From a bacterium D16-36 (GTDB taxonomy: Bacteria; Bacillota; Clostridia; Lachnospirales; Lachnospiraceae): a DNA stretch of 64,000 nt. The position numbers were made by a program, and so were the translations under genes. How positions within the stretch are numbered: position 1 is the first letter of the stretch; every line of letters starts with the position of its first letter. The stretch spans positions 16,521 through 80,520 of the forward strand of contig RAYF01000029.1 in assembly GCA_003611745.1 (NCBI GenBank), written 5' to 3'. The notes beneath the pieces are model-generated. The model worked only from the letters and a program-made list of their open reading frames with translations, did not search any database and was not told the origin of the DNA. Below are positions 1 through 8,956 of this stretch, one piece after another.

Positions 1-233
1 TAGCTTATAGAAGGATTTGGCTTGTGCGGCGGTCAGGGAATGCAGGGTCGTTCCTGCTGCAGAAAATGCAAGAGGAGTTAGTTTTTTAACATTTCTGTTT
101 AGATACAGGCAGGTAAATGTTGATGAAACCGGTGGAACAGGGAGGTTCCGCCTTTGCACAGGGAGGTCGTTTGAAAGGGCGTGTCACCTGTGCTTTTAAA
201 TATAACGTTAATAGGAAAGGAGATAATAAAACT
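1..233. other. Leader before flgC, no gene recognised
   Basis: No reading frame here resembles a flagellar protein. flgB normally lies directly upstream of flgC, so it probably ends just outside the window. The TAG at positions 1-3 could be its stop codon, but this cannot be tested here. The only clear signal is the flgC ribosome binding site AAAGGAG at about 217-223. Confidence 0.5.
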
Positions 234-671
234 ATGAGTGTTTTTTCAGGGATGAATATTAGTGCAACCGGTATGACAGCGCAGAGGACAAGGCTGGATA
301 TTATTTCAGAAAATATTGCTAATGTCAATACCACAAGGGATGCTGATGGGAATGTCTACAACAGGAAATCAGTGATTTTTCAGGAGAAAGGGTTTCCTTC
401 TTTTGATGAAGTGCTGCTTGGGACTTCCGGCAGTATCGGGCAGGGGGTAAAGATTACCAGTATTTTTGAGGATACATCGACGGAGGGGCGTATGGTATAC
501 GACCCAGCACATCCGGATGCGGATGAAGACGGATATGTCACATATCCAAATGTCAATACAGTTCAGGAAATGACGGATATGATTGATGCCAGCCGTGCTT
601 ACGAAGCGAATGTGACTGCTTTTAATGCATCTAAAAATATGCAGTTAAAGGCACTTGATATTGGCAAATAG
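234..671 (+). CDS. flgC: Flagellar basal-body rod protein FlgC
   Basis: Proximal rod protein, assembled outside the membrane between the MS ring and the hook. The 145-residue product has the N-terminal rod signature (GMNISATGMTAQRTRLDIIS followed by ENIANVNTT) and the C-terminal rod/hook helix (DMIDASRAYEANVTAFNASK). The start at 234 is chosen because AAAGGAG precedes it at good spacing. An in-frame ATG 117 bases upstream gives an extension unlike any FlgC. It is the first gene of a rod, C-ring and export operon continuing into fliE. Length and motifs are typical, and the assignment is firm. Confidence 0.96.
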   Translation: MSVFSGMNISATGMTAQRTRLDIISENIANVNTTRDADGNVYNRKSVIFQEKGFPSFDEVLLGTSGSIGQGVKITSIFEDTSTEGRMVYDPAHPDADEDGYVTYPNVNTVQEMTDMIDASRAYEANVTAFNASKNMQLKALDIGK

Positions 672-739
672 TAAAAGCAGCCAGTTTTAAAATAATCCTG
701 TTTGGTTTTGCGCAGGAATTACATAACCGGGAGGAGATT

Positions 740-1084
740 ATGAACATATCATCTTTATCAGATATCAATTTTGATTCTTTATTTCAGACACCAGTCATTA
801 CTTCGGACTTGGTACAGGAAAGCGATTCGCTTCTAATCAATAGCGATGAGGACGGCCAGGTTTTCAGCAGTATTCTGGATTCGGCAGCGCGCCTGATTAA
901 TCAGACAAATGCATACAGCAATGCTGCGGAGGAAGAAGAGATTAAGTATGCCCTTGGCGAGACGGACAATATTCATGATTTGCAGATTGCCCAGCAGAAA
1001 GCGAATGTATCGCTGCAGTATACCGTTGCTGTCAGGGATGCTTTTATGAGTGGATACAAGGAACTTATGAATATGCAGTTCTAA
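740..1084 (+). CDS. fliE: Flagellar hook-basal body complex protein FliE
   Basis: FliE joins the MS ring to the rod and gates export. The product is 114 residues, slightly longer than the usual 100 or so, because of an acidic N-terminal stretch (about residues 1-45) before the conserved part. The C-terminal half shows the family pattern: a helix with DLQIAQQKANVSLQYTVAVR, followed by DAFMSGYKELMNMQF. The ribosome binding site GGGAGGAG lies just before the ATG. Its place between flgC and fliF is the classic order. Confidence 0.93.
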   Translation: MNISSLSDINFDSLFQTPVITSDLVQESDSLLINSDEDGQVFSSILDSAARLINQTNAYSNAAEEEEIKYALGETDNIHDLQIAQQKANVSLQYTVAVRDAFMSGYKELMNMQF

Positions 1085-1131
1085 GAGGAAAACTCAACAT
1101 AAATTCGAAAAATTAGTAGGGGAGTATTGTT

Positions 1132-2751
1132 ATGCAAGAGAGATTGAAAGAAATTCCAACACGGGTAATGGAATTTTGGAAGAGGTATTCGAGCAAACAA
1201 AAGACAATCATTATTGCGGTAATTTGTCTGGTTTTGATTGCAATCGGAATTACTGCTTTTCTGGTGTCAAGGCCGACATATGTCAAGTTTAATGAATTCA
1301 GTAAACTGGAGGATGCCAGTGCCATGTCGAAGGCTCTGGATGATCAGGGGATTAAGTACACTACATCGGATGACGGCCTGACAATCTTTGTACGCAAGAG
1401 CGATATGACAGATGCATTTTATGCAATGAGTGATAATAATCTTGCCGAAAGCGGTTATACATGGGACAAGGCGTTTGACAATTCCATGTCGACCACAGAG
1501 AGTGAAAAAACACAAAAAAGAATCCTTGCTTTACAGAGCGATCTCTCAAAAAGTCTGGAAGGGTATTCTTTTATTGATAAGGCTACTGTATTTATCGATG
1601 TTCCTGAGCAGACTTACAGCGTGCTGGATGAGGAAGAAAAGACTTCTGTCACAGCAACGATAATGGTAGGCGAAGCGAAGAAGAAGGATCTGACATCCAA
1701 TACAGCGCAGGCGCTTGCAAGCTGGCTTGCCAATGCGGTTGGAACGGATGTAGAGCATGTTGTTATCAATGATACGGACAGTAACTGCGTCTATAATGGC
1801 TCAACAGCTGCCTCATTGGGGGGTGGTTTTGTGGGCGGAGCCAACGAATATGTTGACAAGCTCCGCGAGACGATGGATTCCAATGTACAGAAAATGCTGA
1901 CAAAGCTTGGGTATAACGAAATTCAGGTGGGTACGCAGGGAATCCGGTTCAATATGAGCAAAGTAGAGACGCTTACAAAAACATACTCTGTCGGAGAAGG
2001 AAGGGAGTATGGGTACCCTACGAACCTTTATACATATAAGTCTGAAGGTGGAAGCGGCGATGGTGGGGAACCGGGAACAAATTCCAATGATGATGATACA
2101 GATTATCCGATGGGCGGAGGGACTAATTCTACGCAAAGCCTTGATATTGAGAAACTTCAGCAGCTTCTGACAAATGAGACGATTGAGAATATCAAGCAGG
2201 AGACACCGGCAATCCAATATGATGAATCTTCCCTTGGGATTGTCGCACTGCGCTACCGGGTATATGATGAAGCACAGCTTAAGGCAGACGGAAGTCTGGA
2301 TAATATGACTTTTGAAGAGTTTATTGCCGCAAATAACGAGCGTACTCCGATTACTGTTGAAGATGCTGAGATTAACCTGATTGCACAGGCAACAGGTGTA
2401 AACGCAGCAAGAATTTCTGTTATGGCATATGAAGTTCCGAAATTTGTAGAGGAAATGGAAACAAGCAGAAGCCTTTCAGATTATCTGATGATTATTCTTG
2501 CAGTGTTGATCATTGCATTGCTTATATATGTAGTAATCCGTGGAACAGCGCCGATGAAGGTTTCCGAGGAGGAGCCAGAGCTTTCTGTAGAGCAGCTTCT
2601 TGCAACAACAAAGGAGAACCAGTCATTGGATGACATTGAATTCAGCGACAAATCTGAGACTAGAAAGATGATTGAGAAGTTTGTCGACGAGAATCCGGAA
2701 GCGGTTGCACAATTGCTGCGTAATTGGCTTAATGATGAATGGGATATGTAA
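1132..2751 (+). CDS. fliF: Flagellar MS-ring protein FliF
   Basis: FliF forms the MS ring in the cytoplasmic membrane, the base on which the rod, C-ring and export gate assemble. The 539-residue product has a first transmembrane helix at about residues 23-45, the periplasmic ring-building domains, a low-complexity Gly/Asp/Asn linker at about 305-340, and a second transmembrane helix at about 450-470. The C-terminal tail is the FliG-binding segment (MIEKFVDENPEAVAQLL). The SD is weak-looking (TAGGGGAG) but suitably placed. Length and architecture are normal. Confidence 0.97.
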   Translation: MQERLKEIPTRVMEFWKRYSSKQKTIIIAVICLVLIAIGITAFLVSRPTYVKFNEFSKLEDASAMSKALDDQGIKYTTSDDGLTIFVRKSDMTDAFYAMSDNNLAESGYTWDKAFDNSMSTTESEKTQKRILALQSDLSKSLEGYSFIDKATVFIDVPEQTYSVLDEEEKTSVTATIMVGEAKKKDLTSNTAQALASWLANAVGTDVEHVVINDTDSNCVYNGSTAASLGGGFVGGANEYVDKLRETMDSNVQKMLTKLGYNEIQVGTQGIRFNMSKVETLTKTYSVGEGREYGYPTNLYTYKSEGGSGDGGEPGTNSNDDDTDYPMGGGTNSTQSLDIEKLQQLLTNETIENIKQETPAIQYDESSLGIVALRYRVYDEAQLKADGSLDNMTFEEFIAANNERTPITVEDAEINLIAQATGVNAARISVMAYEVPKFVEEMETSRSLSDYLMIILAVLIIALLIYVVIRGTAPMKVSEEEPELSVEQLLATTKENQSLDDIEFSDKSETRKMIEKFVDENPEAVAQLLRNWLNDEWDM

Positions 2752-2928
2752 TTGAAATAGTATTGCTTGAAATGTAGCGGTATGTCAGATGGGATAATGA
2801 TAAATCCCTGTCAGGGCACCGACACAGGCGGTGTCCTTTTTAGCAAAAGGAAAACGCAGACGCAGCGTTGTGTTTTGTGGCACTGCCGGATTCCTTTTTG
2901 GAAAAGAGAGTGAAAGGATGGTTGCGTT
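2752..2928 (+). other. fliF-fliG spacer with terminator-like hairpin
   Basis: This 177-bp gap is unusually long for this operon. It holds a hairpin at 2814-2836 (GGGCACC against GGTGTCC with one G-T pair) followed by TTTTT at 2837-2841. It could act as an attenuator lowering expression of the downstream genes. The arm sequence resembles the last module of the dispersed palindromic repeats at 18114, 35671 and 40863. Confidence 0.5.
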
Positions 2929-3939
2929 ATGGCGAAATCAGATGAGATTACCGGAGTCCAGAAAGCAGCAATATTATTGATTGCTTTGGGACCTGAAAAG
3001 TCAGCAAATGTATTTAAACATTTAAAAGAAGACGAAATAGAACAGCTTACGCTTGAGATTGCAAACACGAGAAGTATTTCACCGTCTATGAAAGATTCTG
3101 TGTTGGATGAATTCTATGAGGTGTGTCTGGCACAGCAGTATATTGCCGAGGGCGGTATTGCTTATGCAAAAGATTTGCTGGAGAAATCTCTGGGGGCGGA
3201 GCGTGCAAAAGATGTTATTGGAAAGCTGACTGCCTCCCTTCAGGTTCGTCCGTTCGAATTTGTGAGGAAAACAGATGCCAGCCAGCTATTGAACTTTATT
3301 CAGGATGAGCATCCACAGACAATTGCTTTGATTTTGTCGTATCTGCCTTCGGGTCAGGCATCTGCGATTATTTCCGCACTGACACCGGATAAGCAGACAG
3401 ATGTTGCAAAGCGTATTGCGCAGATGGACCGTACATCGCCTGATGTCATTAAAGAGGTGGAGAAAGTATTGGAGCAGAAACTTGCATCATTGGTAAATCA
3501 GGACTACACAGTTGTCGGTGGTGTTGACTCTATCGTAGAGATTTTAAATACAGTAGACCGTGGTACAGAAAAACATATTATGGAGAGTTTGGAAATCGAA
3601 GATCCGGAGCTTGCCGACGAAATCCGCAAGAAGATGTTTGTATTCGAGGATATCCTGTCTCTGGACGACCGTTCTGTACAGCGTGTGCTCCGTGAAGTAG
3701 ATAATAATGAGCTGGCGGTTGCTTTGAAAGGCTCTAATGAGGAAGTGCAGAACCTTATCTTTAGTAACCTTTCTTCCCGTCTGGCTACGATGATCAAGGA
3801 GGACATGGACTTTATGGGTCCAGTCCGTATGAAGGATGTCGAGGAAGCACAGCAGAAAATTGTTAATATCATACGTAAGTTAGAGGATTCCGCTGAGATT
3901 ATTATCTCTAGAGGTGGAGGTGACGAGATCGTTGTCTAA
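2929..3939 (+). CDS. fliG: Flagellar motor switch protein FliG
   Basis: FliG sits on the MS ring and transmits torque from MotA to the rotor. The product is 336 residues, the normal length. The middle-domain EHPQ motif is at residues 127-130, the GG linker in VVGGVD at 195-200, and the C-terminal MFVFEDI motif at 236-242, followed by the charged torque helix (LDDRSVQRVLREVDNNELA). The SD is GAAAGGA about 9 bases before the ATG. The stop codon overlaps the start of fliH. Confidence 0.98.
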   Translation: MAKSDEITGVQKAAILLIALGPEKSANVFKHLKEDEIEQLTLEIANTRSISPSMKDSVLDEFYEVCLAQQYIAEGGIAYAKDLLEKSLGAERAKDVIGKLTASLQVRPFEFVRKTDASQLLNFIQDEHPQTIALILSYLPSGQASAIISALTPDKQTDVAKRIAQMDRTSPDVIKEVEKVLEQKLASLVNQDYTVVGGVDSIVEILNTVDRGTEKHIMESLEIEDPELADEIRKKMFVFEDILSLDDRSVQRVLREVDNNELAVALKGSNEEVQNLIFSNLSSRLATMIKEDMDFMGPVRMKDVEEAQQKIVNIIRKLEDSAEIIISRGGGDEIVV

Positions 3940-4756
3940 TTTGATAAAATCCGTTTACTTCAATGTAGACCCTTCTAAAGCGTGTGTGATTGATTCTGAT
4001 AAAATTGTGGAAGAGTTTATTCCTAATATATATGATGAACCCAAACAGGCAGAGCCGTTCGAGTTTCCGGATATGGATGACGAGGGCGGGGAAGAGCCGT
4101 TTGAAGATGGGTTATCTGTTATTTCTATGTCAGATGTAGTTAGCGAGGAGAGAGAAAAAATTTTGCAGCAGATTATGGAAGAGCAGGAGGAAGCCATGAA
4201 TGCTGCAAAGCAAAAGGCGGATGCGCTGGTAGCGCAGGCGGAGCAGGAGGCAGACGCTATCCGCGAGATGGCACGGAGCGAGGGCTTTGCTGCCGGGGAG
4301 GCAGAAGGAAGGATGCAGGCAGAACAGGAGCTTGCACAGAGAAGGCAGGAGCTTGAAGAAGAATATGATGCCCATTTTCAGGAGCTGATGGAGCAGGAGG
4401 AGAATCTGGAGCCTGCGTTTGCCGAGTTGGTGGTTTCCCTGGTAAAGAAACTGACCGGAGTGGTCTGCGAAAATAAAAAGGATGTCATATTATATCTGCT
4501 TGGGACTTCCATGAAAAACCTACAGAGGACGAAAACACTGATAGTACGTGTTTCAAAAAATGATATGAGCAGGGTGTCTTCCAAAAAGCCGACACTGAAG
4601 CTGCTTGCAAAGGATGCTGAAGAATTTGACATTATAGAGGATGACAGCCTTTCAGAAAACCAGTGTATTATAGAGACAGACCATAGGATTATAGACTGCA
4701 GTCTGGATGCCCAGCTGCAGAATCTGGAGGAGCACGTTAAGATGCTGGCATTTTAG
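3932..4756 (+). CDS. fliH: Flagellar export regulator FliH
   Basis: FliH binds and restrains the export ATPase FliI and docks it at the C-ring. It is called from position in the fliG-fliH-fliI order and from a long Gln/Glu/Ala coiled coil (about residues 75-160) followed by a globular C-terminal domain. The start chosen is TTG at 3932, because a perfect GGAGGTGA ends 8 bases before it and the peptide begins MSNLIKSVYF as in related FliH proteins. GTG codons at 3914 and 3920 are in frame but lie over that SD. The gene overlaps fliG by 8 bp, which suggests translational coupling. Product 274 residues. Confidence 0.9.
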   Translation: MSNLIKSVYFNVDPSKACVIDSDKIVEEFIPNIYDEPKQAEPFEFPDMDDEGGEEPFEDGLSVISMSDVVSEEREKILQQIMEEQEEAMNAAKQKADALVAQAEQEADAIREMARSEGFAAGEAEGRMQAEQELAQRRQELEEEYDAHFQELMEQEENLEPAFAELVVSLVKKLTGVVCENKKDVILYLLGTSMKNLQRTKTLIVRVSKNDMSRVSSKKPTLKLLAKDAEEFDIIEDDSLSENQCIIETDHRIIDCSLDAQLQNLEEHVKMLAF

Positions 4757-4779
4757 CGGAAAGTGAGGAGCGTATCGAT

Positions 4780-6138
4780 ATGGTGGATATTGATTTATCA
4801 AAATATAATATGCTTTTGGATCAGTCTTATGAAAAGCGTCTGGGTAAGGTTACGAAGGTCGTTGGCCTTACGATTGAATCAATCGGCCCTGCGGCAAAAC
4901 TCAATGATTTGTGCCATATTATTACAAAGGATACAAATCAGGTTATCAATGCCGAGGTGGTGGGTTTCCGGGACGACAGGGTACTTTTGATGCCATATGA
5001 CCAGACAGAGGGTGTGGGTCTTGGAAGCAGGGTGGAAAACACGAATGCACCGTTAAAGGTAAGAGTAGGTGACGAATTGCTGGGAAAGGCGTTGGATGGG
5101 CTCGGCAATCCGATTGACCATTCAGCTCTTTCTGATTTTTCACATCTGCAGGGATATTCGGTTGAAGCGGAACCGCCGGATCCCCTGACAAGGGAGATTA
5201 TAGACCAGGTTCTGCCGCTGGGGGTAAAGGCGGTGGATGGCCTGATTACAGTTGGCAAGGGACAGCGTATCGGTATTTTTGCCGGAAGTGGTGTTGGTAA
5301 GAGTACACTGCTTGGCATGTTTGCCAGAAATACAAAAGCAGATATCAATGTGATTGCCCTGATTGGAGAGCGTGGCCGTGAGGTCCGGGAGTTTATTGAC
5401 AGGGATCTTGGGCCGGAGGGCATGGCGCGTTCTGTTGTCGTGGTAGCGACGTCGGATAAGCCGGCTCTGATCCGTAATAAAGCGGCAAAGACTGCGACAG
5501 CGATTGCGGAGTATTTCAGGGATCAGGGGAAAGATGTCCTTCTGATGATGGATTCTTTGACGCGTTTTTCCATGGCACAGAGGGAGATTGGGCTTGCTTC
5601 CGGTGAGCCGCCGGTATCAAGAGGGTATCCGCCGAGTGTATATTCGGAAATGCCAAAGCTTTTGGAGCGTGCAGGCCGTTCTGATAAGGGGTCTATCACG
5701 GGGCTTTATACAGTATTGGTGGACGGCGATGATTTTAATGAGCCGATTACGGATACTGCCAGAAGTATTCTGGATGGGCATATTATGTTAAACCGTAAGA
5801 TTGCCCAGAAAAACCATTATCCTGCGATTGATGTCCTGCAGAGCATATCCCGTGTCATGAGCAGTATAGTAAATAATGACCAGAAAGCGGCGAGCGGGCA
5901 ATTGAAAAATGTGCTGGCAACTTATGCTGAAGCAGAGGATTTGGTGAATATCGGCGCTTATAAACCGGGTTCTAATAAAAATATTGATTTTGCATTATCA
6001 AAAATTGATGAAGTCAATGAATTTTTGATGCAGGATGTTTATGAAAAGTTTAGCTATGACGAAATAGTTAATAAGTTAATTGAAATTTTCCTTGAAGATT
6101 CCAGCCTGCAGGGTCAGGGTGTGGAAGCTGCCGGATGA
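4780..6138 (+). CDS. fliI: Flagellar protein export ATPase FliI
   Basis: FliI is the hexameric ATPase of the flagellar type III export apparatus, related to the F1 beta subunit. The 452-residue product has Walker A GSGVGKST at 169-176, GERGREV at 196-202 and Walker B LLMMDSLTRF at 254-263, followed by the SGEPPVSRGYPPSV segment. The SD GTGAGGAG precedes the ATG. It follows fliH by 23 bp and precedes fliJ by 16 bp, the usual ATPase-complex operon order. Confidence 0.98.
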   Translation: MVDIDLSKYNMLLDQSYEKRLGKVTKVVGLTIESIGPAAKLNDLCHIITKDTNQVINAEVVGFRDDRVLLMPYDQTEGVGLGSRVENTNAPLKVRVGDELLGKALDGLGNPIDHSALSDFSHLQGYSVEAEPPDPLTREIIDQVLPLGVKAVDGLITVGKGQRIGIFAGSGVGKSTLLGMFARNTKADINVIALIGERGREVREFIDRDLGPEGMARSVVVVATSDKPALIRNKAAKTATAIAEYFRDQGKDVLLMMDSLTRFSMAQREIGLASGEPPVSRGYPPSVYSEMPKLLERAGRSDKGSITGLYTVLVDGDDFNEPITDTARSILDGHIMLNRKIAQKNHYPAIDVLQSISRVMSSIVNNDQKAASGQLKNVLATYAEAEDLVNIGAYKPGSNKNIDFALSKIDEVNEFLMQDVYEKFSYDEIVNKLIEIFLEDSSLQGQGVEAAG

Positions 6139-6154
6139 GATTAAGAGGTGAATC

Positions 6155-6610
6155 ATGGCAAAATTCATTTTTAAAATGGAAAGCCTTTTATCCATAAAAT
6201 ATAAGCTGGAGGATCAGGCGAAGGCAGAATACGGGATGGAGCTTGTTAGGCTCCGGGAAGAGGAAATGAAATTAGAGGTTTTGAAAGCAAAAAAAGAGGA
6301 GTACCAGTATCGGCTGACAGATGCGGTGCAGGATGAACTGGTTCTTCTGGAAATTAAGAAATTAGAAAACTGTGTCGAACATGCCAAGTATAATATTAAT
6401 GTACAGAAATTTGTTATCTCACAGCAGCAGCAGAGAGTAGACAGGGCAAGGGAGAAGTTGGACAATGCCATGAAGGAGAGGAAAACCTATGAGAAGTTAA
6501 AGGAAAAGGCATTCGAACAGTTTAAGATAGAAATTGAGGCACAGGAGAGAAAAGAAATTGACGAGTTAGTCAGCTTCCGTTTCGGTGCTGCAAAAGAAAG
6601 TGAGGTCTAG
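6155..6610 (+). CDS. fliJ: Flagellar export chaperone FliJ
   Basis: FliJ is the central stalk of the export ATPase complex and a chaperone-escort protein. The 151-residue product is almost entirely charged alpha-helix with two coiled-coil halves (about 5-70 and 80-145), and it begins with the typical FKMESLLSIK segment. Sequence conservation in this family is low, so the call rests on coiled-coil pattern, length and position after fliI. The SD AGAGGTG precedes the ATG. Confidence 0.92.
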   Translation: MAKFIFKMESLLSIKYKLEDQAKAEYGMELVRLREEEMKLEVLKAKKEEYQYRLTDAVQDELVLLEIKKLENCVEHAKYNINVQKFVISQQQQRVDRAREKLDNAMKERKTYEKLKEKAFEQFKIEIEAQERKEIDELVSFRFGAAKESEV

Positions 6611-6616
6611 TAACTT

Positions 6617-7381
6617 ATGGCAAGAAAGAATAAGGACGGGGCAGCGGGGAGTCTGGATAATGAGAGCAAGGGAAGCAAGGCGGTCACAGCGCTGATTGCT
6701 ATCATTATTATTTTAATCTGGCTTGCTGTATTTGCCTTTTTAATCAAGTTAGATATCGGGGGCATTGGAAGCAATGTTCTGTATCCGGTTTTAAAGGATG
6801 TTCCGGTAGTTAATAAAATTCTTCCAGATGCATCAGAGGAGCAGCAGGCATCTGAAGGAAATTATAAATACAATACATTAAAGTCTGCAAATGCCAGAAT
6901 TAAGGAGCTGGAGCGGAGGCTGGAGTCTGAGACAGGGACGACGACAGCCAATTCGGATTATATTGCAGAACTGGAGGCTGAGGTTCGGAACCTGCGGCGT
7001 TATAAAAATGGCCAGAGTGCTTTTGAAAAAAGGGTGAGGGAATTTGACGAAAAAGTGGTCTTTACAGACAATGCTCCGGATATTGATGAATATAGGGCTT
7101 ATTATGAGCAGATTGCGCCGGAGAATGCTGAAAGGATATATAGGCAGGTATTAGACAGGTTACAGTCGTCAGAGAGGGCGAAAGAGCTTGCAACGCTGTA
7201 CGCTGGCATGGAGCCGGCAGCTGCAGCCCAGATGATTACAAACCTGAATGAAGAGCTGGATTTGGTATGTGATATTCTCAGAAATATGAAAGAGAGTAAT
7301 GCATCTGCTATTATGCAGGAGCTTGACAGCACATACGCAGCACAGATTACCAAGAAGATTTCAACTCTTGGAAGCAATTAA
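6617..7381 (+). CDS. MotE-like MgtE_N-domain motility protein
   Basis: The 254-residue protein has a short charged N-terminus, one transmembrane helix at about 22-46, a coiled coil at about 85-130, and a C-terminal helical repeat resembling the intracellular MgtE N domain (LYAGMEPAAAAQMITNL). In Firmicutes and some other phyla, proteins of this design encoded between fliJ and fliK are called MotE, YlxF or FlbB-like and are thought to help assemble the stator or export apparatus. No magnesium channel domain is present, so it is not a transporter. It begins 6 bp after fliJ. The role is inferred from family and context. Confidence 0.8.
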   Translation: MARKNKDGAAGSLDNESKGSKAVTALIAIIIILIWLAVFAFLIKLDIGGIGSNVLYPVLKDVPVVNKILPDASEEQQASEGNYKYNTLKSANARIKELERRLESETGTTTANSDYIAELEAEVRNLRRYKNGQSAFEKRVREFDEKVVFTDNAPDIDEYRAYYEQIAPENAERIYRQVLDRLQSSERAKELATLYAGMEPAAAAQMITNLNEELDLVCDILRNMKESNASAIMQELDSTYAAQITKKISTLGSN

Positions 7382-7402
7382 TGCTGTCTACAGAGAAATC
7401 TG

Positions 7403-7431
7403 TTGACTATAGATAGAATACCTTTTATATT
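7403..7431 (+). promoter_or_regulatory. Possible internal sigma-A-type promoter before fliK
   Basis: TTGACT at 7403-7408 and TATATT at 7426-7431 are separated by 17 bp. The same stretch contains an 8-bp hairpin (AGAATACC against GGTATTCT, about 7414-7435). It could be a secondary promoter inside the operon; the match is suggestive only. Confidence 0.3.
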
Positions 7432-7469
7432 GGTATTCTGTTAAAAATTTATGAAAAGGAGGTGAAATG

Positions 7470-8930
7470 ATGGCAGGCGTAGACGCAATATTAGGTTCTG
7501 TCTCCGTCAGGAATCTGGCGGCATCGAAAGGTGCGGCATCTGTTACAGCGGCAAATGGCACAAGGCAGTTTGAGAATTTCCTAAAGGACAGCGGTTCCGC
7601 AAAGAACAGTCTGGGTGCTGCAAAGGCAGGCCAGAATGTGAAAACACAGGAATCTGTGCAGGGAAACCAGCAGAATTTTGCAAAGAAGGAGGAGTTTTCT
7701 GTTTCCCAAGAGGGGATGGGTGCGAATTCTTCGGAAAATGTTTCTGCGATGGGAACAAAGGAATTGACGCAGGAGGAAGCCGGGGAACTGGCAGCACTGC
7801 AGGAGGGTATCCGTGATGTGGTAAAGGAAAACCTTGGCATTGATGATGAAACAATGGATGCTATTATGCAGGCTATGGGAATTACTCTGGCAGATTTGTT
7901 CCAGCCGGATGTTTTACAGCAGTTTGTACTGCTTGCAGGCGGCGGTGGAGAGAGCACGGATTTTCTGGTAAATGAAGACTTGATGCAGGCATTCACGAAT
8001 GTGATGCAGGCTCTTGAGGATTTTCAGGCACAAAACCAGAATCTTCTGGAAAGGTTAGAGACCCCTGCCACGCTGGATGAATTTTTACAGCAGGAGGGAC
8101 TTAGTGCAGAAGAATTCGGGTTTTCAGAGGAAGCTGCTGCAGGAGATTTTCAGGCAGTGATGGAGTCAGCAGGAACGAATGTTTCTGAGGAAGAGATTCA
8201 GATTACGGTGAAAAAACCTGAGGAAGAGCAGGATGGCCAGACAGTAACTGTTCAGGAAAATGTGAAGGCAGGAAAGGAAGATGCCGTATCGCAGAGTTCC
8301 GGCAGTGAGATGGATGATAGCAGTACAGAATCTGAGTTATTCTTCTCGCAGAGAGGGGAACAGACAGAGGAAAAGGCAGCGGATGTACCGCTCTTTGCAG
8401 AACAGTTTAATGTGCTGCGTGAGGATGGTATGCAGCTTGTAAAACCGCAGTGGAATGTTTCGCAGAGGATGCAGCAGATGATTGACATTGTCAATCAGGT
8501 GAGTGAGCGTATCCGCGGTGTGGTCGATGCGAACACGACTTCGGTGGAGGTTCAGTTAAATCCTGAGAGCCTTGGCAAAGTATTCTTCTCTGTTGTATCA
8601 AAAGGCGGCGTGATGACTGCGAATTTTCAGGTACAGACAGAAGAGGCAAAGAATGCACTGGAGAGCCAGATTATGATTCTGAAAGATAATCTGGAGGCAA
8701 AGAACCTCAAGGTAGAGTCTGTTGAGGTGCATGTATCTGACTTCAGCTTTGACCAGAGTAATCAGGCTGAGAAGCAGGCACAGGAAGAAGCAGCAAAGCA
8801 GGGAAGAAAAAGATTCCGCTATGATGCCGGGGAGGCAGATGATTCCGAGCAGGCAGTGGAGGCCAGCGCAGAGCAGGTCCGCAGGCAGGTAATGCGTGAC
8901 AGCGGTGGAAGCATTGACTTTACCGCTTAA
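7470..8930 (+). CDS. fliK: Flagellar hook-length control protein FliK
   Basis: FliK is secreted during hook assembly, measures hook length and switches export specificity through FlhB. The product is 486 residues from the ATG at 7470; the ATG at 7467 is equally in frame but sits only 4 bases from AGGAGG. The N-terminal two thirds is low-complexity and Glu/Gln/Ser-rich, as expected of a ruler. The C-terminal hook domain is recognisable at about 335-430 (TTSVEVQLNPESLGKVFFSV, then ANFQVQTEEAKNALE). The tail is rich in Gln and Ala. It is followed by flgD, as usual. Confidence 0.93.
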   Translation: MAGVDAILGSVSVRNLAASKGAASVTAANGTRQFENFLKDSGSAKNSLGAAKAGQNVKTQESVQGNQQNFAKKEEFSVSQEGMGANSSENVSAMGTKELTQEEAGELAALQEGIRDVVKENLGIDDETMDAIMQAMGITLADLFQPDVLQQFVLLAGGGGESTDFLVNEDLMQAFTNVMQALEDFQAQNQNLLERLETPATLDEFLQQEGLSAEEFGFSEEAAAGDFQAVMESAGTNVSEEEIQITVKKPEEEQDGQTVTVQENVKAGKEDAVSQSSGSEMDDSSTESELFFSQRGEQTEEKAADVPLFAEQFNVLREDGMQLVKPQWNVSQRMQQMIDIVNQVSERIRGVVDANTTSVEVQLNPESLGKVFFSVVSKGGVMTANFQVQTEEAKNALESQIMILKDNLEAKNLKVESVEVHVSDFSFDQSNQAEKQAQEEAAKQGRKRFRYDAGEADDSEQAVEASAEQVRRQVMRDSGGSIDFTA

Positions 8931-8956
8931 GCAGAATAATGGAAAGGAGGATGGAA

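Noticed and set aside
2752..2928. c-di-GMP riboswitch ahead of fliG or elsewhere in the flagellar locus
   Set aside because: The conserved GEMM core sequences were not seen; only a simple hairpin with a T run is present.
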